Below, piece after piece: positions 46,773-59,013 of a stretch of DNA of 64,000 bases. A program made the translations under genes and the position numbers. The DNA comes from Linnemannia elongata (lineage: Eukaryota > Mortierellomycota > Mortierellomycetes > Mortierellales > Mortierellaceae): NCBI GenBank assembly GCA_036320915.1, contig JAXBDG010000007.1, positions 1,488,001 through 1,552,000 of the forward strand. Direction: 5' to 3'. Position 1 is the first letter of the stretch. Each line of letters starts with the position of its first letter. Under the pieces are notes generated by a model, which was not told the origin of the DNA, ran no database searches, and saw only the letters and a list, made by a program, of their open reading frames with translations.

Positions 46773-47235
46773 TATTTTTTTTTTTTTTTTTTTTTTTTAT
46801 TCCTAGAATTGCCTCTGACAATTGGCCTATCTTGTGCAGTACACGATATTTGTTATCTAATGTCTAAACTAGGTGCGCGTACTTTGCACAGAAGCATTTT
46901 AGTATGCTTGTGCAGGAAGCCGGTTACCCGACAGAATGTACTAGAACACTGAAAGGTTTGTCTAAGCGGTCCGCCGATTTGGCTGGCTCCACACGGCATT
47001 CAGACTGGCTCATCACCAGGTTAACGTAGCCATATAGTGGGCATACTCACTCTGTCCATGCACTTTGTGCGTCTGAGAATTATTTCATCTCAGGCCTCCT
47101 GGACAGGGGGAGGCTAGCGCAATACCGTCAAATCCTAATTGAGCGTGTCTTCGTAGGTCTGAACCCACGACCCTCGCGCTGAGAGGGGGAAGCTTTACCA
47201 TTATGGTGGGCTCGCCCGCCCGGGAAATCGTTATT
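46763..47235 (-). mobile_element. SINE-like retroelement with tRNA-like head, poly-A tail and 14-bp target duplication
   Basis: The direct repeat GGGAAATCGTTATT occurs at 46763-46776 and 47222-47235 and bounds about 445 bp. Read on the minus strand, the element starts at 47221 with a ~70-nt tRNA-like head. This head has a D-arm-like GCCCACCATAATGG and an anticodon-like hairpin CCCTC/GAGGG. It also has GTGGGTTCAGACC, a Pol III B-box-like stretch one base short of consensus. A ~350-nt unrelated body follows, then an A tail of about 24 (T run 46775-46798). Tail, head and target duplication are all in the right order for a SINE moved by a LINE reverse transcriptase. The parent tRNA is unclear. 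It has no coding capacity. Confidence 0.85.
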
Positions 47236-47356
47236 GCCAACCTTAGGAAACACTTATATCCATTTTTTATAGATTACGTCACCGAGCATTTATTGCTGTT
47301 GCTCCTCATTTGTAGATTGTGAATAAAATATCTAATTCAGTTGCAGAATTCAAAAT

Positions 47357-47438
47357 GTCAATTTGGCCGAGTGGTCTAAGGCGTTTGACTTGAAATCAAA
47401 TGGGTTCTCCCGCGCAGGTTCAAATCCTGCAGTTGACG
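47357..47438 (+). tRNA. tRNA-Ser (anticodon UGA)
   Basis: An 82-nt cloverleaf can be drawn. The acceptor stem GTCAATT pairs with AGTTGAC (one G-T pair) and is followed by discriminator G. The anticodon stem is TTTGA/TCAAA with loop CTTGAAA, anticodon TGA. The long variable arm of a serine tRNA is present (TGGG...CCCG). The T arm is GCAGG/CCTGC. The A box (TGGCCGAGTGG) and B box (GGTTCAAATCC) are intact, and a T6 Pol III terminator follows at 47444-47449. No intron is seen. Confidence 0.95.
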
Positions 47439-47443
47439 CAATC

Positions 47444-47449
47444 TTTTTT
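47444..47449 (+). terminator. Pol III terminator of tRNA-Ser
   Basis: A run of six T residues starts six bases after the discriminator of tRNA-Ser. Confidence 0.85.
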
Positions 47450-47552
47450 GCTTCTCTTTTTGATGTTTCTAGCTTTTACGTCGAGACACCGCATCGCGGC
47501 GTGAAGATTGAATGAGGAGGGTTGAGGAGTATTGTTATCACCTTTTTTTTTT

Positions 47553-47931
47553 GGGTTAACCTATTCGACAACTTCGTGCTAAGTCCATGTAACTCACTTT
47601 TTTTGGTTGCAAGACGAAAACGTGGACAGGAGAGGCCAAACTCATGGAGACAGCTTGCTTCCCTTCGCGCTCCCTCGGAGCATCATTTGCGCACCTTCAG
47701 TAGATCATTGAAGCGTTTTGGCTTAAACTATCACCTTTTAGCTACTGACAAGCCGTGGTAATGACGATATGGGACACGAACTCCATGAATTGAACCACAG
47801 GAAGCAGGGCAACGAATTGAACACATTAGTAACGATCTTGTGATAATGCAACAAGGTGCTGTGTAAAAAAAACAAAAAAAAGTGAGTTGCATGGACTTAG
47901 TACGGGGGTTGTCGAATAATTCGAGCAACCC
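47553..47931. repeat. Inverted repeat, possible MITE or hairpin
   Basis: The left arm (47553-47597) and the reverse complement of the right arm (47882-47931) share outer GGGTT, then TATTCGACAAC and CTAAGTCCATG followed by AACTCAC, with a few mismatches and a small insertion. The arms are ~45-50 bp and the loop ~285 bp. Both arms end inward at a T or A run. No clear target duplication is visible at the outer ends, so a transposon is only one option. Confidence 0.7.
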
Positions 47932-48971
47932 GGGCTGCCAAGTAGAATATTCCTTTTTTTTTTTACCTATTCGGCTTACGTCCCGAGCAATATGTTCAAA
48001 GTTCACTACTTGGAATTCAACGTCAATACTTGCCTTGAACTGGCAGCACACGCGATCACAGTCCTTTTTCTCACCTCGACTGCTTCTCCAGCACAATTCA
48101 ATTTGTTTCGGATGCCTCTTAACCTTTGCTATGATATATAAAAACCATGCATCCGATCGTGTTTCAAGTAAAGTGCCATGCAGACCCCGTTGACAGTGTT
48201 CTGGTTGGAGGTGGGAGGGGGTTGAGCAAGGGCTAGTAGAGGACAACGACCAGTAGAAGGCAATGTGTATATACGACTCGTGGCAACGCCCAAACCGTAA
48301 ATCGAAAGCAACGAGAATAAATACTATGGCGATAAATGGGTGGTCAACGTATATCAGGGTCAACGAGAAGTTTGCTAAATCGGATCGCTTGTCATTTTTG
48401 CACCGATATGGAGCACTGCCTAAAGCACTGATCGATCAAACGCGTTGACCAAGTAATTTTGATCTTGGCTCCCTGGTTACTCTGGTGGAGACCTGGGTCG
48501 CCTCAATTCTCAATCGCGTGGACCAGGAGGTCATAGGAGTAAAACTTTGTGATAGACATACTCGATTATCTGGAGCAATATGTTTACTTCACACATTTTT
48601 TTATCGCGTCTTCATAGTCTTTTTCAAACGTCCTTTTGATAGCTGCTCTACGACTGTATTTTGGCACACAATGAGCACTATTGATGCTCGCGAGGAATTG
48701 AGATGATGGCCTTTCGCGAGAGCCTGAACGTGCACACCACCTAGTCAGGCAGGCACCTCTAAAGCCTCAACCCAAGGACAGCGCTAGGGAATAAAAATCT
48801 TATTGAGCAGAGTGTGAAAAATGAACGTGGGGTTGAAAAGCAGTCCGCAGGAGGAAGCCAGTGGTTAGTCCCTTTTTCATTCACTGGGCACTCACTTTTC
48901 GCACCAACCTTCTTCTCTCTCACACACTCTCCTAATCCCTTACCGCGTGCCGTGATCGGGCCATCTCAACA

Positions 48972-51900
48972 ATGACCACCGCCAGGCCCCATCGTCTGCT
49001 ATGGTCTCCTCATCCAAACCATAACCAGTTCCTCATCGGCTCCACGGAATTGCGCCTCTTCAAGTGGACTCCAGAGGTGCAACTTCAAACTGTTTTGTTG
49101 CAGCGATGTCCCACCCACCACAAAAAACAGATTGCACCGGTGTTTGCAAAGTGACTCAACCGAGCTATATACCTTTTACTTTGTATCGTTCTAGGATGCG
49201 GATGGGAAACCTCACGCTACTCCCATCGCCGTCAACACCGATGTGACCCTTATGAAGGTAAAAAGAAACAGCCAGCATTGTACCACTTTGATTATCTGTC
49301 GCATTGCACTGCGCTGCTGCTCGACCTTGCAGTACGAGATCATCTAACCATGTGTATACAGTGCTTTACTTGGTCGCCAGATCCAAATTACATGGACCTC
49401 ACTGCTGTAGGATTGACAACTGGACGTACTCTACTCATCCGCATGCACAGGTCTGAACCTTGGATATTCGAGGACAAGGGGAATGAGTTTCGGCCGGATA
49501 CCCCTCGCCAAGTCTCGATCGCGCAGAATCAACGCACATATCCATCATTCAGCGCCCGTCATTCACGCGCGTGTAATGTCGTCGCATTCTCAAAGGAATC
49601 ACCCAACCTGCTTGCGGTCGGTCTCGACAAGGTGCGAAACGATTACTGCTTGATGGTTTGGGATATCGAGCAGTCTATGAACATGTCAAGGGGATCCGAC
49701 TCCAACTACGCACCCTCAGGATCCATCTCCATGACCAACCGTTCTACCACCGGGAGCCTGCAAACATCGCGATTCGGGCGGAACAGTGAGCCATCAGAAA
49801 GTTATTTTGGTATGTGTTACCCTTACTTTCGTTATTGTGACATGGAGATGAGTCAGGCACTATGATGAGCACTGTAACCGACAGCTCTGAATCTTTTCTG
49901 TTACAGATACCAGGCTGTCAATGAACCCGCTCTCACTTGCTGATACTGGCACTGCCAGAGCGCTGAATGCCTCCAGGTAACTTTTTAGTAACAGCATCCT
50001 CGTCTCGACAATGATGTGTGTTCAAGCTACCCTTCAATTCTAACCTTTCAGATAACCCTTTCTTGCAATAAATAGCTATGACCAGTCGACAGATGTCAGA
50101 CCTTTGTGTCAATACGGTTCAAGCGAGGTCATCTCTTCATGCGCGTGGTTTACAAACGAGCCCAAGGTTTTGGCAGCAGGAATGGGCATGAAGTACATTC
50201 GCGTGTACGATACCAGAGGTAAGGCAACAAGCAACTACGAAAAGGCTTGTCATGCCTGTTATTTAATTAGCTCTGCAGTGCTAACATATTTTTGCTTTAC
50301 TTCGTTCGATAGAGGACCCCAACTCCCCTTCATCACTGGTCATCTCAACAAAGGCCGTACATGGACTGTGCATGGATCCTTTCCACGAAAACAGGATGGC
50401 CTCATGCTCAGACGACGGTGTCATCAAAATCTGGGATATCAGAAACCCATCCCAGCAGATCCTCTCTTTCTACACCGGACCTAAAACGGCACCCCAATCT
50501 TCAACACTCGTCCGGATAGCATTCAACCCACAGAGATCAGGACTTTTGGCTTCGCTCACCAAGGAGGCAACCTGCCTCAAAGTCTGGGATATTCAGGAGG
50601 GAACCGTAAGAGCGCCCAGAAGCCTCTCCAGGATGGATAGCAACCATAACCTTGACGGCAGCCTTCAGCAGGGCCCAAGCAGCGCTAGTGGATTATTGTC
50701 CAGGAGTCACGATCGGGAAGGCCTACAGACTGTCCGTGAATCAGAGTCCGATGAGGCTGAAGTTGGCATCCCTATTCTTTGGAAATCTCGCCGAAGTATG
50801 TCTCTTTGTTGTTTGGCATCGCCTTCATCTCCTCAGACAACCCTTTTGTCCTCATTATCAGGCTGACACTTTTTACCTCAACTCACGATCGTTTAGCGAA
50901 ACCGTCGTCGAAGCCTCTTCAATCATTTGCATGGATCCCTACATTTGTTTCCAACTCGACCTCTGGGCTTATTTCTATCAACAAGGAGTCACTTATCGAG
51001 ACGACCCTTCTCAAGGAGACTTCACACATTGCATGGGAGCCCAAGGGAGCTCTAGTTGTCTCGGACGGAAACGCCATTTCATGCTTCCCCAGTCAACGCT
51101 CCTTGGCCGCATCGGCACCAGAGCCAGCTCCTCAGCACGCATTCTCGGACATGAGGAAGCGCAACTCCAAAATCATCAACCTCCAACTCCCCGCAAATCG
51201 CAAGGTTAATGGAGACCTGACTGGGCCTATGGACTCTGCCTCAACAAATCCCCCACCAGCAATCAGCGTGGTGCTTCATAACGGCTTGGCTGGCCCGTCT
51301 GTTGGCGATCCAATGAAAACAAACGGGATGAACAGTGTCATGGGAGATCCGGCTCGGAGGCCATCTTTGACAGCCCTTGTCAACAGTGGCTGGATTTCAG
51401 CAACAGCCGCGCATGTTGACGAGAGTTTGGAACAGGATGTCTCAGTGACCATGCGCGAAGGAGCCATCAAGGGATACTCTATGGATGCAACCACCAACGT
51501 CAGTCTTGTCTCGCCAGGGCCGCTCAAGGACTTTTGGGCATGGATGATTCGCGCTGAAAAGATTGCTCAAAAAGACGGAGCTCGCATCGGCAAGTTTGAT
51601 TTCAGCTACCAAGGTGTTTTACCAGTTCTCTTGGGCAACGGAGGTAAGGACCAGCCTTTATTTTTTCATCTGCATGTTTGGTTCTTTCATCTTGTGTGTC
51701 ATGATTTTAATCTGTGGTATTCACCTGTATGCCGCAACCATTTAGTTTCGAGGAGATCAACGCCTTCAGGAACGCCTCGCACCATGTCACCGCTCCCACG
51801 GTCCTCATCAGACTTATCGAGCCAGCTTTCAAAGCAGGTCGATGAGATTCCAATTGTCCCTACACTCAAGCTTGCCCAACGGAAACTGGGCCTCAAACTG

Positions 51901-53590
51901 TGTGGTTCAGAGCTGCTGCGGTCCGATCTGAAAAAGACTGTCGAAAAGTACTTTATTATTTTTTCTTGAGCTGCGAGCAGTTATATTAGTCTTTTGACTT
52001 GGACGAGTCACTAATTCTATCTCTCTTGCTTTTGATAGGCTTGAGGAGGAGGGTAGCTACGAGGTTGCCGCAGGATGGGCCTTCTTCCATGGAGAGCTGG
52101 ATCTCGCCATTGAAGTCCTGAGTCGAGGAGGTAGGGAATTCAGGCTGATTTGTTGTAATCAACATAGTGATAGTTCTTTGTGTATTTTATTTGTTAACCA
52201 AGGACTCCATTGTATTTCGCTTGAATAGATGATAAACTAAAACTAATGTCGATTGTGGTGGCGGGATTCAACCGCAACCATAGCAATATGAGCTCTACAA
52301 CGCTGGGTGGGCTCTCTAGCAACAGCGAAAAGGCGGCTAGCAGCGCATGGAAGGCACAGTGCAAGACCCACAGCCAAGCACAGTCGAATCCCTACATCAG
52401 GGCCATATTTAGCTACATCGCGTCGGGAGACTGGAGGGACGTCTTGGAGGAAAAAAGTCTTTCGCTGGCAGACAGAGTCGGTGTTGCCTTGCGGTTCTTG
52501 AGCGATGACGAGGTAAGCCGTTGTTTCCGACGTTATCCGCGATGCAATCGCGTACTGAACAATGTCGATATGATGCGATGTAATAGTCTTGTTCACTAAA
52601 ACCAATCCACGCCTTATTACTTTAAATATAGTTAATGGCATACATTCAAACTACGGCAGAGAGTCATACCAACTCGGGAGAGATTGACGGAATGATTCTC
52701 TCTGGACTGACAGAGGCAGGATTGGATCTGTTGACCAACTATGTGAACAGGACCGGAGATATCCAAACTGCGGCATTGGCCTCGTCTGTCGCTGTTCCTC
52801 GCTACTTCAAGGATGGACGCGTCGAAGAATGGGTTGACTGTTACAGGGATCTCTTGGATCGCTGGCAACTCTACTACACACGTGCTCGGTTCGACATTGC
52901 TCGCGGACGGTGTATTCAGCAGAGTACCTTGAGCGGAGTATCGGCAGCGGACATGACGCCGACTCAGATCTATGTTCGCTGTAACTTTTGCAACCAGAGC
53001 ATTGCACGCAACCTATTGATCCCTGGTGTCCGTGGCCGTGATGGCCGTCGACTCATGGTTCAAGGTGGTCCAGGATCTGGCGGGCATGGAGGCATGCATG
53101 CTCACGACAAGCAAGGATCTATGGGCGGAATGGGTCAAGGTGCGGTTGCGGCTCCAGGAGCACCTGGAGCAGGAAGTGGTCCTGCTGCCAACTCAAACAA
53201 GTCGATTGTGTGCCCAAGTTGTAGCAAACCCCTCCCTCGTTGCGCCATTTGTCTCCTCCACCTTGGTGTTCCAGCAGAGGGCAATGCATCGTTGGGGGTC
53301 TGGTCCAGTCTAGGCCACAAGGTTACTGGAGAAAGTAAGTCTGCCAGTGCCATGTTTTGCTTTCATCATATGTCTTTATTATCGGAAAGCTGTATTAACC
53401 TAGCGATCCCTTCGATCTACCGACGTGATGTGTTTATCTAGAACCAACGAGCTTTGACCTGTGGTTTACATGGTGTCAGACGTGTCGACATGGAGGTCAC
53501 GCCATGCATATGGCGGAATGGTTCGACCGACACACGCAGTGCCCTGTGAGCGACTGCAACTGTCTCTGCTCCACTCACGATGCTCTTTGA
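48972..53590 (+). CDS. Mios/Sea4, WD40 + RING subunit of GATOR2 (SEACAT)
   Basis: Twelve exons reconstruct by phase: 48972-49076, 49195-49257, 49362-49809, 49907-49976, 50076-50218, 50313-50795, 50897-51643, 51746-51947, 52039-52130, 52229-52512, 52632-53334 and 53442-53590, giving 1162 aa. Mios (yeast Sea4) acts at the vacuole/lysosome in the GATOR2/SEACAT complex that activates TORC1 in response to amino acids. The N-terminal half is a WD40 propeller; clear repeats include HSRACNVVAFSKESPNLLAV, YCLMVWDI, CSDDGVIKIWDIRNP and CLKVWDIQEG. An alpha-helical middle follows (EEEGSYEVAAGWAFFHGELD, YIASGDWRDVLEE). The C-terminus is a Cys/His-rich RING-type module: CNFCNQS, CPSCSKPLPRCAICLLHLG, FTWCQTCRHGGHAMHMAEWF and CPVSDCNCLCSTHDAL. 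Gly/Ala-rich sequence splits the RING region in exon 11. Order and motifs fit the family throughout. Confidence 0.95.
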
Positions 53591-53828
53591 GACAAACGCG
53601 AATAAAAAACAAATGAACCTTGAACATTCGCGACCCCTTCACGTGACGATAGGTAGATGCTCCTGCATTTATGAACTCGCACGTTACCCATCTCTCCCCC
53701 CCCCCCCTCGTACAAAACTATTCCCACACTATTACCACTCTCACTTTTCAAAAGGAACCTCCTCCACCTCCCACCAGCTGCTCTTCTGCCTCTTGCCTTA
53801 CGTGCCTCTACAACAACCACACGCAAAC

Positions 53829-56177
53829 ATGGGGGAGCCCACCACAACCACAGCCACCAAAGAACAACAACAGCGCCCAGTACCACAGACGGCCGGTCAG
53901 TGGGGTGTCAAGGAGTATGTCGACCCTAACGCCGAAGGCGTGAGGGCCTCAGAGCGACCCGTGTACGAGTGGAAGGAGGACTACACTGACGAGACCGCAC
54001 CAGACAACGCCGAACTCGAACATGAACTCTTTGACGACGAGAACCGCATTAACGCCGGCATCTACTTTGAGAAGTACAAGACCATATCTGTTAGAGTCAA
54101 GGGCGGTCCTGAGAACCGCCGAGTCATGAGCGACGTAAGGATCTGTCTCTTTGTTCGTTGCTTTTGATCACTGATCAGGCCTTTCGTCCCTCATGTCGTG
54201 CATACGAAGAAGGAAACTCAACTCGTTTTCGTTATCCACTTCTTTACCTTTGAATAGTTCAAGGAACTTGCCTTGCATCCCACGATCCTCGAGAATATCG
54301 TCAAGCTGGATTACAAAGAACCCACTCCTATCCAAGTAACAAATCTACGCCTTTCTTTTGACGATCGGCTATATGCTTGCCTTTACCACCTCCACAAGCT
54401 CAAGTACTGATCAAACCAGCATCTTACTCTTCATGTGACCATCGTACCGATAGCAACATGCCACCCCGCTGCTCTTCGCCGGCTATGATATCCTGGCCTG
54501 TGCCCAGACGGGATCCGGAAAGACAGCAGCCTTCCTTACGCCGATCCTCTCAAAGATGCTCTCCAAGCCGTCCAAGACCGCATCGCAAAACCAACCCGGA
54601 GACAGACTCGCCAAGGCTACTCCTCTCGCTCTGATCATTTTGCCCACTCGAGAGCTTGGCATTCAAATGTATAACGCCGCTCGCACTGTAAGTACAACTT
54701 ATTTTTCTATTTGCTTTTGATCTGTCATCTATTACTCTTTTTGCCACCAAAAACAAAGCGAAACACTCCTCGCACCGACCGTTGAAATTTTTGTCACGAT
54801 AGTTCGCATACAAGACTCGCTTGCGCCCAGTCGTGATTTACGGAGGGTATGAAATGAAGTACCAGAAGGAACAGCTAGCCAGGGGCTGTGATATCTTGAT
54901 TGCGACTCCTGGCCGACTCATTGACGCGATGGAAAGGGGCCTAGTCAGTCTCGCCAAGGTCAAGTACGTCATCTTGGACGAGGCCGATCGTATTCTAGAC
55001 ATGGGTTTCGAGTCTTCTATTCGCCGGATCATGACGGCTTCTGACATGTCCAAGGACGAGGACCTGCAAACCGCCCTCTTTAGTGCCACATTCCCATCCA
55101 ATGTCCAGGTCCTCGCACGCGACTTTCTCAAGGAAGATTACATCCGTGTTCGCGTCGGAAGGTAAGTGCTCCTTTGTTGTGAAACTGTCAATAAATCAAA
55201 CTTCAGGCAGTAGAACAATGTTCGACCGTCGATACTGTTAACATTATTAACGTGCGCACACTCTTTATTCGACGCGTCTATGTAGAATCGGAGGAACTAC
55301 AACTGACATCATGCAAAAGGTGGTCAAGGTGGAGGATTACCAGAAGGAGGAAACCTTGATCAACCTGCTCCTGTCCCAGCCTCCTTCGCGCACAATGATC
55401 TTTGTCGACAGCAAGCGCAAGGCCGATAATTTGGACGATGTCCTCTACAACAAAGACTTCCCTTGTATCTCACTCCATGGTGACCGCAGCCAACGCGAGC
55501 GTGAGGCCGCTATGAATGCCTTCAAGACCGGGCGAAGTCCTATCCTGATCACCACCTCGGTCGCCTCTCGTGGTCTGGATATCAAGGACGTTCTTCATAT
55601 TATCAACTACGATCTTTGCGAGGATATTGACGAGTATGTGCACCGTATCGGACGCACCGCCAGAGCCGGCAACCCAGGCCTCGCCACGACTTTCTACACC
55701 GATAACAACAATGTCATCGCTCCTCAGCTGGTCAAACTCTTGGTGGAGTGCCAGCAAGTCGTCCCTGATTTTCTACAAGTGTTTATGGATGAATCAACGT
55801 ACGTAGCTCGCCTCTTGTGTAATAGGCCATTATTATTATGGCCAAGCGAGGATGACTTTCTAGGGCAGCCACTAACAAGGTATACATTTATATATATTTT
55901 TTTGTTGGTGAACTTTCATAGAACTTACGAAGATGTAGACTTTGTAGAGGAAGACGAGGGTGGCGGTTTCAGGGATTCTGGAAGCGGCGCGACCAATAGA
56001 GAAAGCGAGCCGGTCGGGGGAGCAGCTGATGATCAAGCTCAAGGCTTTACCGGTGGCGATCGGGATACTCCAGCCAAAGCAGCAACTACCTCTTCAGGTG
56101 GTGACTGGGGTACTCCTGATGCCAAGGCGCCAGCTAAGGCAAGCCAGGGCGACTGGGCTGCTGCTGCAAATTGGTGA
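53829..56177 (+). CDS. DEAD-box RNA helicase, Ded1/DDX3-Vasa type
   Basis: Six exons, 53829-54134, 54258-54335, 54454-54687, 54803-55161, 55286-55798 and 55922-56177, give 581 aa. It unwinds RNA with ATP; Ded1/DDX3 act in translation start and Vasa/DDX4 in germline RNA control. The lead-in YFEKYKTISV and Q motif (FKELALHPTILENIVK then EPTPIQ) are of the Ded1/Vasa type. Motifs follow in order: AQTGSGKT (I), PTRELG (Ia), TPGR (Ib), DEAD (II), SAT (III), IFVDSK (IV), TTSVASRGLDI (V) and HRIGRTARAG (VI; most members have HRIGRTGR). The C-terminal ~90 residues are acidic, then Gly/Ala/Trp-rich with GDWG repeats, ending in W. No SRGG N-terminal repeat of Ded1 is present, so the exact subfamily is unsure. 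It lies 238 nt downstream of Mios. Confidence 0.93.
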
Positions 56178-56296
56178 ATCTTCACGGCCCATCCCATCCT
56201 CACAAGGGTCCACGACTGGTTTGGTGGCGTCCCTAATCTTACTTTCTTCTAGCTAAGAATTTGCACATTGAAATTTTGCGAACAAAAAATAGCAAA

Positions 56297-56334
<38 letters not shown>

Positions 56335-56718
56335 AGTGAACAAAAAGATAAACAATAACAAAGGACTACGACCGAAGAAAAGATGCCTTCTGCTTTTTGT
56401 GTGTTCAGCCTTAACTCAATTCGAAATGTACACTCTCCATGCTCGACACATGTGAATTTACCACCCTTGTGGTTGGAACGAAAGTAAAAGAAAAAAAAAA
56501 ACAAATTCAAGCCATCTGCTCTCATTTGGACCAAATGAACAAAAAGGAGCTCCGATGCCTGTCTTCTCTTTTTTCTCTTCCTCTCTCTTCTCTTTCTGTT
56601 CTCTCACTCTTTTTTCTTATCCTCGTTCCCTCCTCCTCCCATCCGTCCAATCCTTCATGATCCCTACAAACAAACCCGGCAAGAAATCTCTTTTTCAAAA
56701 AAGGACCACCGAGGAGAC
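56178..56718. other. Intergenic region with (GA)n
   Basis: No coding feature is seen. A (GA)n run lies at about 56303-56332, and the plus strand is CT-rich near 56565-56640, probably leading into the hydrolase promoter. Confidence 0.5.
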
Positions 56719-58600
56719 ATGGTAACAACCTCGCTTCCATCCTTTTTCTTCCCATTAGGACGAGCCTTGCGAACGACACCAAAAAAACTGCGTGCATGCT
56801 CTATTCTATTTTTTGACACCATTTCTTCTTTTCGCCTTTGGTTCCCTTCCGTCTTTCTCAGGTCTCCCTTGGCTTATGGATACCTCTCGCTTGTAATGGG
56901 TAAGCAAAGGCAAAGGCAAAAGCAATTGTCAATAAGCATGAACGGTGCTCCTCTCGATTGACGAGCCCCATCGTTCCTTTGATTCCCTCACCCAACATTT
57001 TCTCATTATTTCATGTTACACCCACTGAGATTGAGGATGGAAACAAACAACAACAGACAATGTGTACTCCCTGATTAATCGATTTCCAACACAGACACAT
57101 GCATGCATGTATACTCACGTTTGTTTTCCCTGTTCCTCAATTCTCATTTTAGCCGGGAGGGTGGCCAAGTACACGGGACAGTACATTACAAGGAAGACCC
57201 CCAAGGAACAACCCTTCATGATTGGAGCCGCTGTAGCGATGCTGTTCCCGCTCAGCGAGACCATCAGTATCCGCCAATACCGCCTATTCATGAGCACCTG
57301 CCTGAAGATGATCGATCTCCGGGCCGGGCTTGGGTCAGAGGCCAAGAAAGCTAAATGGGCGACACATGTTCAGGGACAAGGATGGCAGGGGTACTGGATC
57401 CCCTTTCAGGATCAGGTCAACCCCGTTGCTGCAGTCAAGAAGGGCAAAGAGGAAGTGAATATTCCCAAGACGACGGCTGTTGGATCTGGATGTGATGTTG
57501 TATTGTTAGCGGTTCATGGAGGTGGGTTTATTGACGGCAATGCGCTTATGTTTTTGGACTATTTCAGGAATCTGATGAAGAGCGTGCAGCAGACGCAGGA
57601 TGTCAAGATTGGTATCCTCTCCGTCGAGTATGGTAAGCGAAAAACAGGCATCCATGTCTTTATCTCTTTCTTGCTCTCCGTTTTCTTGTTCTCCGTTTTC
57701 TTGTTCTCCCGAATCACTCGCTTTTTGGGCCAGGGGGGAAATCGAAAATTGCTCCTCTTCTTTGCCTTCCCGCTGAGGCTGAGGAAAGAGTAAGTTGCTC
57801 ACAACCCTTGACTATTTTCCAAATTGTGGGTAATTAGGTTTGGCGCCAGAGAACCCATTCCCAGGAGCATTGAACGAAATCACTGCCGCCTACCAGGACC
57901 TTGTCAAGCAGTATGGAGTCGATTCAAAGCGTATCATCGTCTGTAAGTTTTGTGTGATGCGTTTTCATATCATTCCTTGCTTAAAGGGGCTTGAATTGAC
58001 TCCTTAACCCCCCTTTTCACTTTTATTTTTGTATGTCGTCGACTGACTGACCATTTGTCGATCATGTCTTTGTTCTCGTGTTTTCTTTTGTCAATAGTCG
58101 GCGATTCGGCAGGAGGAAACTTGTGTCTTTCAGCATCCCTCAAACTACGCGACGCACACCAAGACCTAGGCGCCCCCGCAGGACACGTCCTAATCTGCCC
58201 CTGGGTCCGAAGCCCCGAACCCCTCCACTCTTCCCTGTATGATCTCGTCAACGCCGCCGGCTGCGAAATGTTTATCGAAGCTTACACCCAAAATAAGCCC
58301 GAGATCCTCGCCTCCCCTTACACATCACCCTTCAACAGCCCGACGCTTGCAGGATTACCGCCCATGCTGGTGTTTATGGGAGGAGTCGAGATCCTGAGAC
58401 CGTCGATTGAGGAGTTTGTGGAGCGTGCGAGGACCGAGGGCGGAGTGGATGTCAAGACTGTGGTGGCACCTGGGAGGTCGCACAATTATTTTTTGTTGAA
58501 TGATATTTCGACATCGAAGGATCGGGAGGAGTCTTGGGTGGCTATTGGAGAGTTTGTGGGCGCTGCCCATCAACGTCGTCTCGCCTCTCTTCAGGACTAG
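56719..58600 (+). CDS. Alpha/beta hydrolase, hormone-sensitive-lipase-like esterase
   Basis: Four exons are supported: 56719-56899 (start uncertain), 57153-57632, 57838-57942 and 58098-58600. With the first Met at 56719 the protein is 422 aa. With the Met at 56896, directly at the end of exon 1, it is 363 aa, which fits the family better. The oxyanion-hole motif HGGGF is in exon 2, the nucleophile elbow GDSAGGN starts exon 4, and the acid and His are probably in LVFMGGVEILRP and GRSHNYFLLND near the C-terminus. The context LAPENPFPGALNEITAAYQD is typical of HSL/carboxylesterase (BD-FAE) proteins. Substrate is unknown; a lipid or small-ester hydrolase is likely. Exon 1 in the long form reads as a hydrophobic N-terminus. 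Confidence 0.88.
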
Positions 58601-59013
58601 AAAAAAAAAGATACCATTGTTCGTCAAGCGAAAAGGGAGAAAAATACAACATGAAGTACCTTGTCCGAAAGTACAAACGAAAAATAATTATTTTTTTGCG
58701 ATCGTACAAACGAAGAAGTGTTACCATTGTTCATTTTTTTCCGACCTAAAAAAAGCCGTCAAGCTCACTGGTAGGGGGCTCGTTGTTCAGACTAATACCT
58801 CCGGGGTCTGTTCACCTCAACGACGGGGGAGAAGGTTATATCATCTCCAAGCGCATTTGGTGCCCCGGTTCCCTCATGTACGCTGCCAGGTACCAGGCGG
58901 CGACCACTGTACCAGCGCGCCGGGCGGTTTGGTCACGTGTATATCATTCTTAAGGGCTAGGAAATCTAGAGCCATGGGAACGAAAATGTCTAGAAAAATT
59001 AGGTTATTCATCT
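58601..59013. other. Intergenic region between hydrolase and tRNA-Arg
   Basis: This 413-nt stretch has short direct repeats (TACCATTGTTC and GTACAAACGAA each twice) near 58610-58735 and no coding signal. Confidence 0.5.

Larger units (their letters stand above)
47439..48971. other. Intergenic region after tRNA-Ser
   Basis: Apart from the inverted repeat at 47553-47931 no clear feature is found in about 1.5 kb. Minus-strand open frames near 47731-48363 have no domain and cross the inverted repeat. The last ~120 nt (48850-48971) are likely the Mios promoter and leader. Confidence 0.5.

Noticed and set aside
47150..47221. tRNA gene on the minus strand
   Set aside because: Cloverleaf is imperfect (B box one base short, position 33 not T, weak acceptor stem) and it sits exactly at the head of an element with poly-A tail and target duplication; read as a SINE head.
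47731..48363. 210-codon minus-strand frame
   Set aside because: No domain, odd composition, and it crosses one arm of the inverted repeat; treated as chance.
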